Of a DNA stretch of 46,839 nucleotides, positions 1 through 7,002 are shown piece after piece (position 1 is the stretch's first letter; each line of letters opens with the position of its first letter). Below the pieces are notes generated by a model. It was not told the origin of the DNA, did no database searches, and saw only the letters and a program-made list of their open reading frames with translations. The translations under genes were made by a program, and so were the position numbers. This DNA is from Deltaproteobacteria bacterium. Lineage in GTDB: Bacteria > Bdellovibrionota_C > UBA2361 > JAGFJO01. The DNA is taken from assembly GCA_024102635.1 (NCBI GenBank), contig JAGFJO010000117.1:1-46839 (forward strand). Reading direction: 5' to 3'.

Positions 1-87
1 ACTTTTAGCACGTTGACATAGATTTCCACAAAGATTAGCTTCATATGGTACAGTCTTTGGACTTTGCGCGAGGGAGATTACGGGCAC

Positions 88-627
88 ATGATTACAACTG
101 AGCGAGCCGCATCCAAGAGCTCGGAAAGGTCTGATCGGTCTTCTGTTGTTGCGCTCGAGCGCGAGTTCACCGCAAAAGACGTGCAGGGAATTCTCAGAAG
201 CCTGACGGGCGGTGCCGAAAAGATAGGTTTGGCGCTGCTGAATTATTACTCGCGCACTAATCTAGTCCCTGCTACCGGAAAGTCGAAAAGCCGAGGGCGA
301 AAAAAATACTCTTATGCCGATCTTATTCTCCTTTGCTGGCTGTTCCGAATGAAGCGTGAAGGACTGCCGGTTAACAGGTTCCGGCGCGGCATTGACTATC
401 TGCGAAAGAAGCTGCCTAAACTTCATAAGAGCCCCACAGATATGGTGCTTCTTACGGATGGGCGGCAGTTATTCCTAAAGCACCGTGTTCAAGATAAGGG
501 CGATATCGCGGAGGCCTTAACGGGCAGGAAAGCGGGGCAGTACGTTTGGGCATATGCCATCGGATCTCTTATAGAAGAGGTCGACCGCATCATCGACGGA
601 CGCTCTGAGAATAAGCAGGCTGCGTAA
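88..627 (+). CDS. Putative DNA-binding protein (MerR-like helix-turn-helix)
   Basis: The protein is 179 aa from an ATG preceded by AGGGAG at 71-76. A TTG 24 bp upstream is also in frame but has no good ribosome site. The centre (about residues 68-105) begins RGRKKYSYADLILL and continues with a Leu/Arg-rich helical stretch and GLPVNRFRRGIDYLRK. This resembles the winged helix of MerR-like or DUF433-related proteins: an 'R-x-YS-x-x-DL' entry followed by 'G-(L)-x-(V)-x-R-x-R'. The N-terminus is rich in Ser, Arg and Glu and probably disordered. No sensor domain is recognisable. It may form a unit with the small DUF5989 gene 24 bp downstream. The DNA-binding assignment is inference from this local pattern only. 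Confidence 0.45.
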   Translation: MITTERAASKSSERSDRSSVVALEREFTAKDVQGILRSLTGGAEKIGLALLNYYSRTNLVPATGKSKSRGRKKYSYADLILLCWLFRMKREGLPVNRFRRGIDYLRKKLPKLHKSPTDMVLLTDGRQLFLKHRVQDKGDIAEALTGRKAGQYVWAYAIGSLIEEVDRIIDGRSENKQAA

Positions 628-651
628 ATTGCAATAATCATCGGAGACCGT

Positions 652-810
652 ATGAGTAAATCCAGTACCGTTAAACAGATCTTCGCCTTGTTGTTGGAGA
701 AGAAGGCCTGGTGGCTTGTGCCAATGATTGTGGTCTTCCTATGTCTAGGCTTATTGATCGTAGCCACTCAGGGCTCCGCGCTCTCGCCGTTCATCTACGC
801 TTTATTCTAG
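652..810 (+). CDS. DUF5989 family small membrane protein
   Basis: This 52-aa protein has ATG at 652 with GGAG at 642-645. It has the layout I associate with the DUF5989 family: a short amphipathic N-terminus, the KAWWLVPM junction, one hydrophobic helix (about residues 23-39), then TQGSALSPFIYALF at the C-terminus. The full protein fits the family's usual length of about 50 aa. In other genomes such proteins often sit beside carbamoyltransferase/SxtJ-type genes in polysaccharide clusters; no such partners are visible here. Its stop lies 4 bp from the convergent FlhB-like gene. The family call is from memory of the consensus; the function is unknown. Confidence 0.7.
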   Translation: MSKSSTVKQIFALLLEKKAWWLVPMIVVFLCLGLLIVATQGSALSPFIYALF

Positions 811-814
811 AGCT

Positions 815-1243
815 TTAGGGCTTTGGCGGTTCCGAGGGGATTGAAGCGGCTGCTTCAGGCTCGTTAGCTTTTAGCTGTACGGAGCTCTGAGGCGGTTCAG
901 GCAGACTGCCGACTACAGGGCTTTCTAGTACAGCACTAAGGTTGGGATGCTTTTCGCGCCACTCCTTGTTCATGTGATACAGAAACGATATCACCTCCGC
1001 AACCAACCGGTAGCTCTCGGGAGAGATCGGTGCCCCTTGATTAACCTTTGCGAGCAATTCGCTGAGCATCTTGTCCTGGTGAACCGGAACATCATGCTCC
1101 TCGGCCAGCTGAATGATTCTCAATGCTATTTCGTCGACTCCACTGGCTAGAACCTTGGGCAGCTCGGTCGCATCTTTGTAATGAAGGGCAATCGCCCGTT
1201 TTTGAACTTGACGGCCCGAGCTGTCAGATGAGTCTTCCGTCAT
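815..1243 (-). CDS. Stand-alone FlhB/EscU C-terminal-domain protein
   Basis: The 142-aa protein matches only the cytoplasmic C-terminal domain of FlhB/YscU export-switch proteins: KRAIALHYKD, then LPKVLASGVDEIALRI (the 'P-x-V-x-A-x-G-x-x-x-x-A-x-x-I' pattern) and AEEHDVPVHQDKMLSELL. The membrane domain is absent. The NPTH autocleavage motif expected just before 'AIALHY' is replaced by RQVQKR, so self-cleavage is unlikely. A Pro/Glu/Ala-rich tail of about 35 residues follows. Comparable stand-alone proteins (FlhX, YlqH) are known. No flagellar or type III genes occur in the window. The preceding minus-strand gene ends 18 bp upstream, suggesting co-transcription. Confidence 0.75.
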   Translation of the reverse strand: MTEDSSDSSGRQVQKRAIALHYKDATELPKVLASGVDEIALRIIQLAEEHDVPVHQDKMLSELLAKVNQGAPISPESYRLVAEVISFLYHMNKEWREKHPNLSAVLESPVVGSLPEPPQSSVQLKANEPEAAASIPSEPPKP

Positions 1244-1261
1244 GCTCTAGCACCGTGATCA

Positions 1262-1723
1262 TTAACCTTGGCCCTGGCCTTTCATTTTCATCAGCTCTCG
1301 CGGCAAACGCCAGCCGCCCGGCTTTGGCTGCTCGTCAGCCCCGAAAAGAAGCGAATTGGACCGTTCGTAATCTACAAGCGAATCGATGAAGTTGGAGGTC
1401 GCCCTTGAAGAATACTCGCTGATAAAATAATTAAGTGATCGGCTGGCGTGCGCCAAAGCGCGGCGAAGGTCTCTCTCCACCGGCTGCATGTTGTCTCCGT
1501 TCTTGACAAACACCTGCCTAAACTGCTCGCATAGCTCTTCAGCCGTGGTGAGATCTTCCCAACTCATCATCTCTATCACCCGATGAGCGCGAGTGCGTTT
1601 CCCCTCGCGAAGGACTATAAACCTAGCGACAAACGCGGTGCGTCGCGCGCGAATTAGTGCTTTATCTGATTCACTCTGCTCATTGCCGGCTGTCTCCGGC
1701 CCCTGCACTGCTAATTCTTGCAT
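1262..1723 (-). CDS. Hypothetical protein, partner of FlhB-like gene
   Basis: A 153-aa soluble protein of unknown family. I chose the ATG at 1723 (start MQELAVQ) because AAAGAGG lies 4 nt upstream. An in-frame ATG at 1738 would add five residues but lacks such a site. The sequence is helical and charged: an Arg-rich stretch (LIRARRTAFVARFIVLREGKR, about residues 24-44), a helix with LTTAEELCEQFRQVF, and a basic Gly-rich tail (KMKGQGQG). No signal peptide or membrane helix is seen. Operonic position directly before the FlhB C-terminal-domain gene suggests a related role, but none can be named. Confidence 0.6.
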   Translation of the reverse strand: MQELAVQGPETAGNEQSESDKALIRARRTAFVARFIVLREGKRTRAHRVIEMMSWEDLTTAEELCEQFRQVFVKNGDNMQPVERDLRRALAHASRSLNYFISEYSSRATSNFIDSLVDYERSNSLLFGADEQPKPGGWRLPRELMKMKGQGQG

Positions 1724-1738
1724 ACAGCCTCTTTCCAT

Positions 1739-2081
1739 TTCTGTCGGTTATTACGCACCCCGCTCAAGTACGCGATATAATGAAATGTCGTCAGAGAGTT
1801 AGCTAAACTTAAACCAAAAAAATAATCCACTTTTTATATCCGGTCACGCTTTCCTTGGATTTTTCGACATCGGCATTGCGCCTATCTAACCTATTGGAAT
1901 AATAACAGGTCCCTCTGGATGGCCCTGAGCTAAATGCTCCATGCCTCCTGCTGCGCTCCGCTTTCGGATTCATTGAGATTCCTTTGGGCTGCCCGTAATA
2001 TATGATCTCCGCCTCACGCCGGGATGTGTGAGATGTTACCCGGCAAAAGATGCTAAACGGTCAAATTTGATGTGTAGTTAA
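1739..2081. other. Intergenic region upstream of ribBA-like gene
   Basis: These 343 bp hold no convincing gene. A TATAAT hexamer occurs at 1776-1781 and AT-rich tracts near 1805-1835. Just before the ribBA-like start, GCCGGG (2018-2023) pairs with CCCGGC (2039-2044) across a 15-nt loop. I looked for an FMN riboswitch (RFN element), expected if the downstream gene were ordinary riboflavin biosynthesis, and did not recognise its conserved core. The region may hold divergent promoters for the minus-strand gene ending at 1262 and the plus-strand operon starting at 2082. Confidence 0.4.
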
Positions 2082-3230
2082 ATGGAGAATCAGGCGCAGT
2101 TGGTTGGAGCATCAGCATCCCAGCTTCTGGAGGCTATAGAGCATTTCCGTAAAAGACGGCTCATCATTCTGATTGACTCTGTCGCAGCGAAGCCACGTGC
2201 GGTATTGGTTGCTCCGGCAGAGCAGATAACGGCCGATACGGTCAATGAGATGCTGATGCTTGGCTCGGGATCTCTGTTTGTTGCTATCAGCCCTGAACGC
2301 TCCGCTGCCCTTCTCCTATCACCGATGCAACGGCCCAGCAGTCACGTTACCCAGGCCATCGAGAAGCAAGAGAGCGCCAAGGTTTGCATCTCTGTCGAAG
2401 CGCGTGAAGGAGTTACGACCGGCATCAGTGCAGCCGATCGAGCGTGCACCATCCGTGTGCTGGGTGCAAAGTCGGTAAATCCCCGAAAACTAGTCCGCCC
2501 CGGCCACATCTTTCCGGTCGAAACACGCGAAGGCGGAGTTTTGATCCGGCATGCTTTACCTGAAGGAGCTTTGGATCTTGTGGAAATGGCGGGCTATACC
2601 GATGCCGCAGCCTATTTAGAAATATTGAATCGATCCGGCGAACCAAGCAGCGTGAAGGAGGTTGAGGAGCTAGCGCAGCGGCATAACCTGCCGTTCGTTA
2701 CTCTTTTTGACCTGACGCGTTTCCGTCTTGAGCGGGAGAAAATAATTGAGCGGGTCGCGGAAGCAAAACTGCCCACTAAGCTAGCGGGCGAACTAAGATC
2801 AATCATCTACCGTTCCAAAATGCACAGCGGTGAGCACTTGGCGCTAATTAAGGGCGAGATAACGCCGGACGAGCCGATTCTTACCCGTGTTCAGGCGGAG
2901 TTTACTTTCGGTGATGTTTTCGGCGGAGAGAACCCGCCTACCAGACAACAGTTGCACCGCTCTTTGAAAGCCATAGGTGACCAGGGACGCGGCGTTTTGA
3001 TTTATCTCCGGCGGCCGTTTAGAGGCCAGCTGCGCCAGCAAATTAGCGATTGGCATTCGAAATTCTCGGAAAAGCCTGCTACCATGATGCGCGAGTACGG
3101 AGTTGGCGCCCAGATCTTGCAGGATTTGGGTATTCGCCGCATTGAACTTTTGACTAATACCCGCCGTGGCCCTCTCGGCATACAATCATTCGGTATTGAG
3201 ATTGTCGGCAGCAGGCCGCTTTTTGAGTAG
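2082..3230 (+). CDS. RibBA-like protein, both catalytic sites degenerate
   Basis: The 382-aa protein has the two-domain RibBA layout: a 3,4-dihydroxy-2-butanone-4-phosphate synthase fold (about 1-205) and a GTP cyclohydrolase II fold (about 215-382). Conserved shells include GISAADR, RPGHIFPVE, EGRAL-type helices, GDVFG, EYGVGAQIL and LLTNTR. Catalytic parts are missing. The acidic DREDEGD-type loop is replaced by DSVAAKPRAVLV (about 32-43), and the GHTEA histidine region reads RHALPEG (about 154-160). The three zinc cysteines of SEC...RCDCG are gone (region 268-290 reads AEFTFGDVFGGENPP). YLRQEGRGIGL is altered to YLRRPFRGQL. It is probably a pseudoenzyme or regulator rather than a riboflavin enzyme. 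An HD-domain gene follows after 9 bp. Confidence 0.85.
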   Translation: MENQAQLVGASASQLLEAIEHFRKRRLIILIDSVAAKPRAVLVAPAEQITADTVNEMLMLGSGSLFVAISPERSAALLLSPMQRPSSHVTQAIEKQESAKVCISVEAREGVTTGISAADRACTIRVLGAKSVNPRKLVRPGHIFPVETREGGVLIRHALPEGALDLVEMAGYTDAAAYLEILNRSGEPSSVKEVEELAQRHNLPFVTLFDLTRFRLEREKIIERVAEAKLPTKLAGELRSIIYRSKMHSGEHLALIKGEITPDEPILTRVQAEFTFGDVFGGENPPTRQQLHRSLKAIGDQGRGVLIYLRRPFRGQLRQQISDWHSKFSEKPATMMREYGVGAQILQDLGIRRIELLTNTRRGPLGIQSFGIEIVGSRPLFE

Positions 3231-3239
3231 TGAGAGCTA

Positions 3240-4514
3240 ATGAGTGCTTCCAATATCACATTCGCCGACGTCGTCCATCAGGCGATCTCCTTCTCCCCGG
3301 CCAGCAAAGAAGATGCGCTACTATTGGATCTAATAGATGACAGATGGGTTCAACGGCTGCGCGACATCAGTCAAACGGCAAATACCCGCTTGGTTTACAT
3401 GTTCTCCGAACACTCGCGCTTCGGGCATTCGCTGGGAGTGGCGTTTCTGGCGAACATGGTGATGCACAAACTGGCCGAGAGTTATCCCGATGAGATTGAA
3501 CCATACCGCCAGGGGGTCTCGGCCGCCGCACTTCTTCACGATATAGGACATTTAGCTCCGGGCTCTCACACGGCCTACAAGACCTGGTTCCCTAATCAAG
3601 AGGACAAGCATGAGTCGGTGGCTTGTAGAATTATCAAGGAAAGTAAATCGCTGCAGGGCATCTTTGCGCGTTACAGCGACAATCTTCCCGATTTAGTTTG
3701 CCGCATAATTTTAGAGGACTCCAAACTGCCGCCTTGGACATGGGAAATCATCTCGGGCGGCGGATGGAACGTCGATCGCGGGAACTGGTGCATGGTAGAC
3801 AGTATCCTGGCCGGAGTCAGTTACGGTAAATACAATATTCCGGCGCTTATCGAATCTATCGTAATCACGGGCGATAAACATCTGGCCCTTAAAGAGAACC
3901 GGCTAGATGCGATGATGCATTTCGCCGTATCAAGACATGCAATGTACCGGCAGATCTATCAGCATCGCGTTTTGCTGGCGGCCGACTGTCTCAATAAAGC
4001 TGTGGTTATGCGCGCCCGCGACCTTGGCTCGAAGCTCGAGTTTGCTGATGAATACATGCGAAAGGCATTGGATGCTCAAAGCCCTGCCGACCTCAATCTT
4101 GAAACGGTCTACTCCATGCGCGAGAGCTGGTGGCGCTACCACCTAATGCGTTGGTGCGACAGTAACGATCGCATTTTGGCGGATCTCGCCGAGCGGCTTT
4201 TCAACCGCCGGCTCTTTAAAACAATCCGCGTCCGTGAAACAGATAACGAAAAAAATCTGTTGGAGCAGGTCTGCTGCGCTGCAATAACATCCGGTTACGA
4301 TCCTAGGTACTACGTACACCGCATTTCAACTCATGACATGCATGCCGGTGACGACAGGCAGTCCATGCTCGTGCTTATGGATGACGGGAGAATCAAGAAT
4401 TTGAGTGATGCCGAGCCGCTCTTTAGCTCGATGGTACGCGAATCAAAGGGGGCAACGAAGAGCTGGATTGCCCTTCCTGCCGACGTTAAGCTTCAAATAG
4501 GACGAACAAGGTGA
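3240..4514 (+). CDS. HD-domain phosphohydrolase
   Basis: The 424-aa protein belongs to the HD superfamily, closest to the YdhJ/dGTPase-like group. The N-terminal part has RWVQRLRDI, then EHSRFGHSLGV (the usual 'EH-(T/S)-RF-x-HSLG' element with a metal-binding His), followed by ALLHDIGH (about residues 96-103), the HD dyad. A second His-rich stretch, DKHESVACRII, follows. Such enzymes are metal-dependent phosphohydrolases, often acting on nucleotides; the substrate here is unknown. The gene begins 9 bp after the ribBA-like gene and its stop overlaps the GTG start of the next gene by 4 bp (GTGA), so the three are probably co-translated. Confidence 0.85.
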   Translation: MSASNITFADVVHQAISFSPASKEDALLLDLIDDRWVQRLRDISQTANTRLVYMFSEHSRFGHSLGVAFLANMVMHKLAESYPDEIEPYRQGVSAAALLHDIGHLAPGSHTAYKTWFPNQEDKHESVACRIIKESKSLQGIFARYSDNLPDLVCRIILEDSKLPPWTWEIISGGGWNVDRGNWCMVDSILAGVSYGKYNIPALIESIVITGDKHLALKENRLDAMMHFAVSRHAMYRQIYQHRVLLAADCLNKAVVMRARDLGSKLEFADEYMRKALDAQSPADLNLETVYSMRESWWRYHLMRWCDSNDRILADLAERLFNRRLFKTIRVRETDNEKNLLEQVCCAAITSGYDPRYYVHRISTHDMHAGDDRQSMLVLMDDGRIKNLSDAEPLFSSMVRESKGATKSWIALPADVKLQIGRTR

Positions 4515-4870
4515 TTCTTCGGCGGTTTATAGTCGCAATTCTGCTCTGTGCATCCGTCGTTCAGAGTCCCGGTTTCTCAGCCGCGCAGAGCGGCAATGAA
4601 AACCCGGAGTGCCGGACGCTCTCGGAAGGTGTCGAATCGGCGATTAATGCCGCGCGCGGCTGCGCTAACGATTCAGAGTGTAAGCTAGTATCTTTCGGAT
4701 GCCCTTTTGGCTGTTTAACGGCCATCAACGCCTTAAAAGAGGAGGAAATTCGGGAGATGGTGCGCAAGTACAACACGAAGTGTTCGCCCTGCAAGTACCG
4801 CTGTGAAGCAACCCCGATGCGAGCGGTCTGTCTCAAATCCAGCTGTATAGCGGTAGAAGATAAAGGCTGA
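4511..4870 (+). CDS. Secreted cysteine-rich small protein
   Basis: A 119-aa protein starting at GTG 4511, overlapping the HD gene stop by 4 bp. It begins with a signal peptide: two Arg, then a hydrophobic core, and a likely cleavage after FSAA or SAAQ (about residue 25). The mature part has about ten cysteines in spaced pairs (CANDSEC, FGCPFGC, CSPCKYRC, CLKSSC), suggesting disulfide-stabilised periplasmic or exported folding. The family is not recognised. The stop codon TGA (4868-4870) abuts the TGA of the convergent glycosyltransferase in the palindrome TGATCA. Operon position suggests a link to the HD/RibBA-like pair, which is puzzling because those are cytosolic. Confidence 0.7.
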   Translation: MILRRFIVAILLCASVVQSPGFSAAQSGNENPECRTLSEGVESAINAARGCANDSECKLVSFGCPFGCLTAINALKEEEIREMVRKYNTKCSPCKYRCEATPMRAVCLKSSCIAVEDKG

Positions 4871-5944
4871 TCACTGTGAAGCCAGCAGCTCGCGATAGAG
4901 CGAGAAAGTCTGACTGAGTGTCGCGTCGAAAGAAAATCGTTCACTCAAAATCCGCCGCCCCGTCTCGCCAAGGCGCTTGGCCAAAGCACGATCAGCGGAC
5001 AACTTGCAAATAGCCGCTGCTAAAGCGGCAGGATCGTCGGGGTTAACGATAAATCCATTCTTGTTGTTCTGTACTACCTCCGGCAGCCCGCCGACATTTG
5101 TAGCAACCACCGGAAGCGAGCAAGCCATCGCCTCAAGGACCGATTTCGGGAGCCCCTCGCGGTATCGCGATGGCATGCAGAAGGCATCAGTGCCCTTCAT
5201 AATGGCAACCGCATCGTGCCTAAAGCCTGTAAAGTGAATCCTCTCCCGCATACTACTGCTTTGCCTGGTGGTATGCACGGCGGAATCCCGTACATCTCCA
5301 ACCAGCAAAAGATGAACGTTGGACTCAGGGGGAATAAAGCGCATTGATTCAATCAGTACATCAACCCCTTTGACATAACGCATATTGGCGGTACAGCATA
5401 CGGTGAACGAACCTTCAGGTATTGCAAACTTCTCTACCGGCAGCGCCATGATTCCATCGTACCACTTCGGATCATGGCCCTTATATATCCTTACCAATCT
5501 CCCGTCATCCACCCCCTTTCCGGCAAGATACTTTTTGACTGCCTCCGATACACAAACAATCTTCGAAACTTTCGGATTAAGATAAGCAAACCATGATGAG
5601 GGGTCGAGCCGACTTACATGTCCGACCGTGCCTCGGTAAGCGACAATCTTGATTCTTGTCCCAATTGCGGCCAGGACGGCATTTGATAGCGCTCTATTAC
5701 TGAAACAGTGCACGATATCGACCTTTTCTTTTTTACACAGGCTCCGTAGCCAGCGGATGCTGCCTAAGTTGAAGCGGCTCGGAAATGTATGATGGAGTAC
5801 TCTGCCCGTAAATCCTCTCAACACATCTTGGTAAGGAGAGTTCTGCTCTACTACCAAAGTTACATTAGCGCCAAGCTCCGGCAGCGCAGCTGTCAAGTTG
5901 GCTTCTGGAAGATCTAAATTGGCGCTTAGCATTAATACTTTCAT
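4871..5944 (-). CDS. Glycosyltransferase family 4
   Basis: The 357-aa protein has the GT-B retaining glycosyltransferase layout. The N-terminal Rossmann half begins MKVLMLSANLDLPEAN. The C-terminal half shows LLLVGD, RIHFTGFR, and the E-x7-E element (RYREGLPKSVLEAMACSLPVVAT), then GGLPEVV and NGFIVNPDD. It would transfer an activated sugar onto a lipid or oligosaccharide acceptor at the cytoplasmic membrane. Its ATG overlaps the lpxK stop by 4 bp, so it is the last gene of the msbA-waaA-lpxK operon, and a role in lipopolysaccharide core synthesis is the natural inference. The donor sugar cannot be told. Confidence 0.85.
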   Translation of the reverse strand: MKVLMLSANLDLPEANLTAALPELGANVTLVVEQNSPYQDVLRGFTGRVLHHTFPSRFNLGSIRWLRSLCKKEKVDIVHCFSNRALSNAVLAAIGTRIKIVAYRGTVGHVSRLDPSSWFAYLNPKVSKIVCVSEAVKKYLAGKGVDDGRLVRIYKGHDPKWYDGIMALPVEKFAIPEGSFTVCCTANMRYVKGVDVLIESMRFIPPESNVHLLLVGDVRDSAVHTTRQSSSMRERIHFTGFRHDAVAIMKGTDAFCMPSRYREGLPKSVLEAMACSLPVVATNVGGLPEVVQNNKNGFIVNPDDPAALAAAICKLSADRALAKRLGETGRRILSERFSFDATLSQTFSLYRELLASQ

Positions 5945-6963
5945 AGCGCCTTCATCACCTGCACCATGAAGGCATCCGCCGGCACGATGCGGGCCCTGCC
6001 CTTCAGCACAAAAAGATTCGCCGTCTCGTCGGCACTAATCCTGACCGCGTCCTTTTCCGTGCAGACAAGCGGGTGCGCCGGGAACTGTTTGCGCAGTGCA
6101 GCTATATCAGACGAGTGGAAACGGAAATGATCACGGAATACTTTTTTGTGTATAACTTTGAAGCCAAGGTGCGAAAGGGTGGCAAAAAATGCGTCCGGAT
6201 TGGCTATGCCGCAAAAGGCGGCTACTTCGCACGGCTCCAGCTTCGAGCCGTTCGCAAGAGCGGCGACCTCTTTGCCCTCAAAATAACTCTTGAAAAGAGT
6301 TATGCGCTTCGGCAATAGACGAAGAATTGCGGCTTCCTCTGCAACAGCCATGGACGGTTGACGGGTGGAGATAACGGCCAGGTCCGCACGCTTGAGGGCC
6401 TTATTGCGATCTTCCCGCAGACTGCCGTATGGCAAAAGGCGATTCTCAAGAAAGTCCTTAAGGGCAGAGGGGGAGCCTGCGTTGATAAGCACTATGTCGA
6501 TATCTCGCTTCAGACGGCGGTGCTGGAACCCGTCATCCAGTACAATCACGTCGCCCAGCTGCTGGTTCTCTATCAAAGCCGCTCCAGCCACCCTGTCCGG
6601 GCTCACTACCACGGGTACCTCAGCACAACGGGCAATGAGCAGCGGTTCGTCGCCGCACACGTCGAAGGAAGAAGCCTTGTCAACCAGCATAGGGCGCACT
6701 ACCTTAGCGCCATAGCCCCTTGAAAGAACTACGGGCCGCCGGCCTCTCTGCTTAAGCTCTCCGGCCATAAATATGACCAGCGGGGTTTTGCCGCTTCCGC
6801 CAGCTTGAATATTACCGATGCTTATAACCGGAAGACCGCACCTGCTTGTCTTCAAGACCCCGCGGTCATAGAGCAGGTTCCGCGCACCGGTAACAGCTTG
6901 GTATATCGCCGATAATGACTTTAGAAGCATGAAGCGACAATCTATCCGATAAGTATTTTCCAA
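5941..6963 (-). CDS. lpxK: Tetraacyldisaccharide 4'-kinase (lipid A synthesis)
   Basis: LpxK phosphorylates the 4' position of the lipid A disaccharide at the inner face of the cytoplasmic membrane. Diagnostic parts are VISIGNIQAGGSGKTPL (P-loop), VLSRGYGAK, GDEPLLIA and VLDDGFQHRRLKRDIDIVLI. The length, up to 340 aa, is typical. The start is uncertain: the longest form uses a TTG at 6963, and an ATG at 6930 (MLLKSLSA) would give 329 aa; neither has a strong Shine-Dalgarno. The E. coli enzyme has about 55 residues before the GN(I/L) motif, which favours the longer form. The gene lies 39 bp after waaA and overlaps the next gene by 4 bp. Confidence 0.93.
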   Translation of the reverse strand: MENTYRIDCRFMLLKSLSAIYQAVTGARNLLYDRGVLKTSRCGLPVISIGNIQAGGSGKTPLVIFMAGELKQRGRRPVVLSRGYGAKVVRPMLVDKASSFDVCGDEPLLIARCAEVPVVVSPDRVAGAALIENQQLGDVIVLDDGFQHRRLKRDIDIVLINAGSPSALKDFLENRLLPYGSLREDRNKALKRADLAVISTRQPSMAVAEEAAILRLLPKRITLFKSYFEGKEVAALANGSKLEPCEVAAFCGIANPDAFFATLSHLGFKVIHKKVFRDHFRFHSSDIAALRKQFPAHPLVCTEKDAVRISADETANLFVLKGRARIVPADAFMVQVMKAL

Positions 6964-7002
6964 TGATCAGGCTTGTGGCCAAGCACAGGGCCAGTTGGTT
7001 TT

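Noticed and set aside
1..60. Promoter with TTGACA at 13-18
   Set aside because: The -35 match is good but no convincing -10 hexamer lies 16-18 bp downstream; too weak to list.
1739..2081. FMN riboswitch before the ribBA-like gene
   Set aside because: The conserved RFN core was not recognised; only a short GCCGGG/CCCGGC stem is present.
6073..6723. Plus-strand frames opposite lpxK
   Set aside because: They are shadows of the lpxK coding strand, with no ribosome sites or family similarity.
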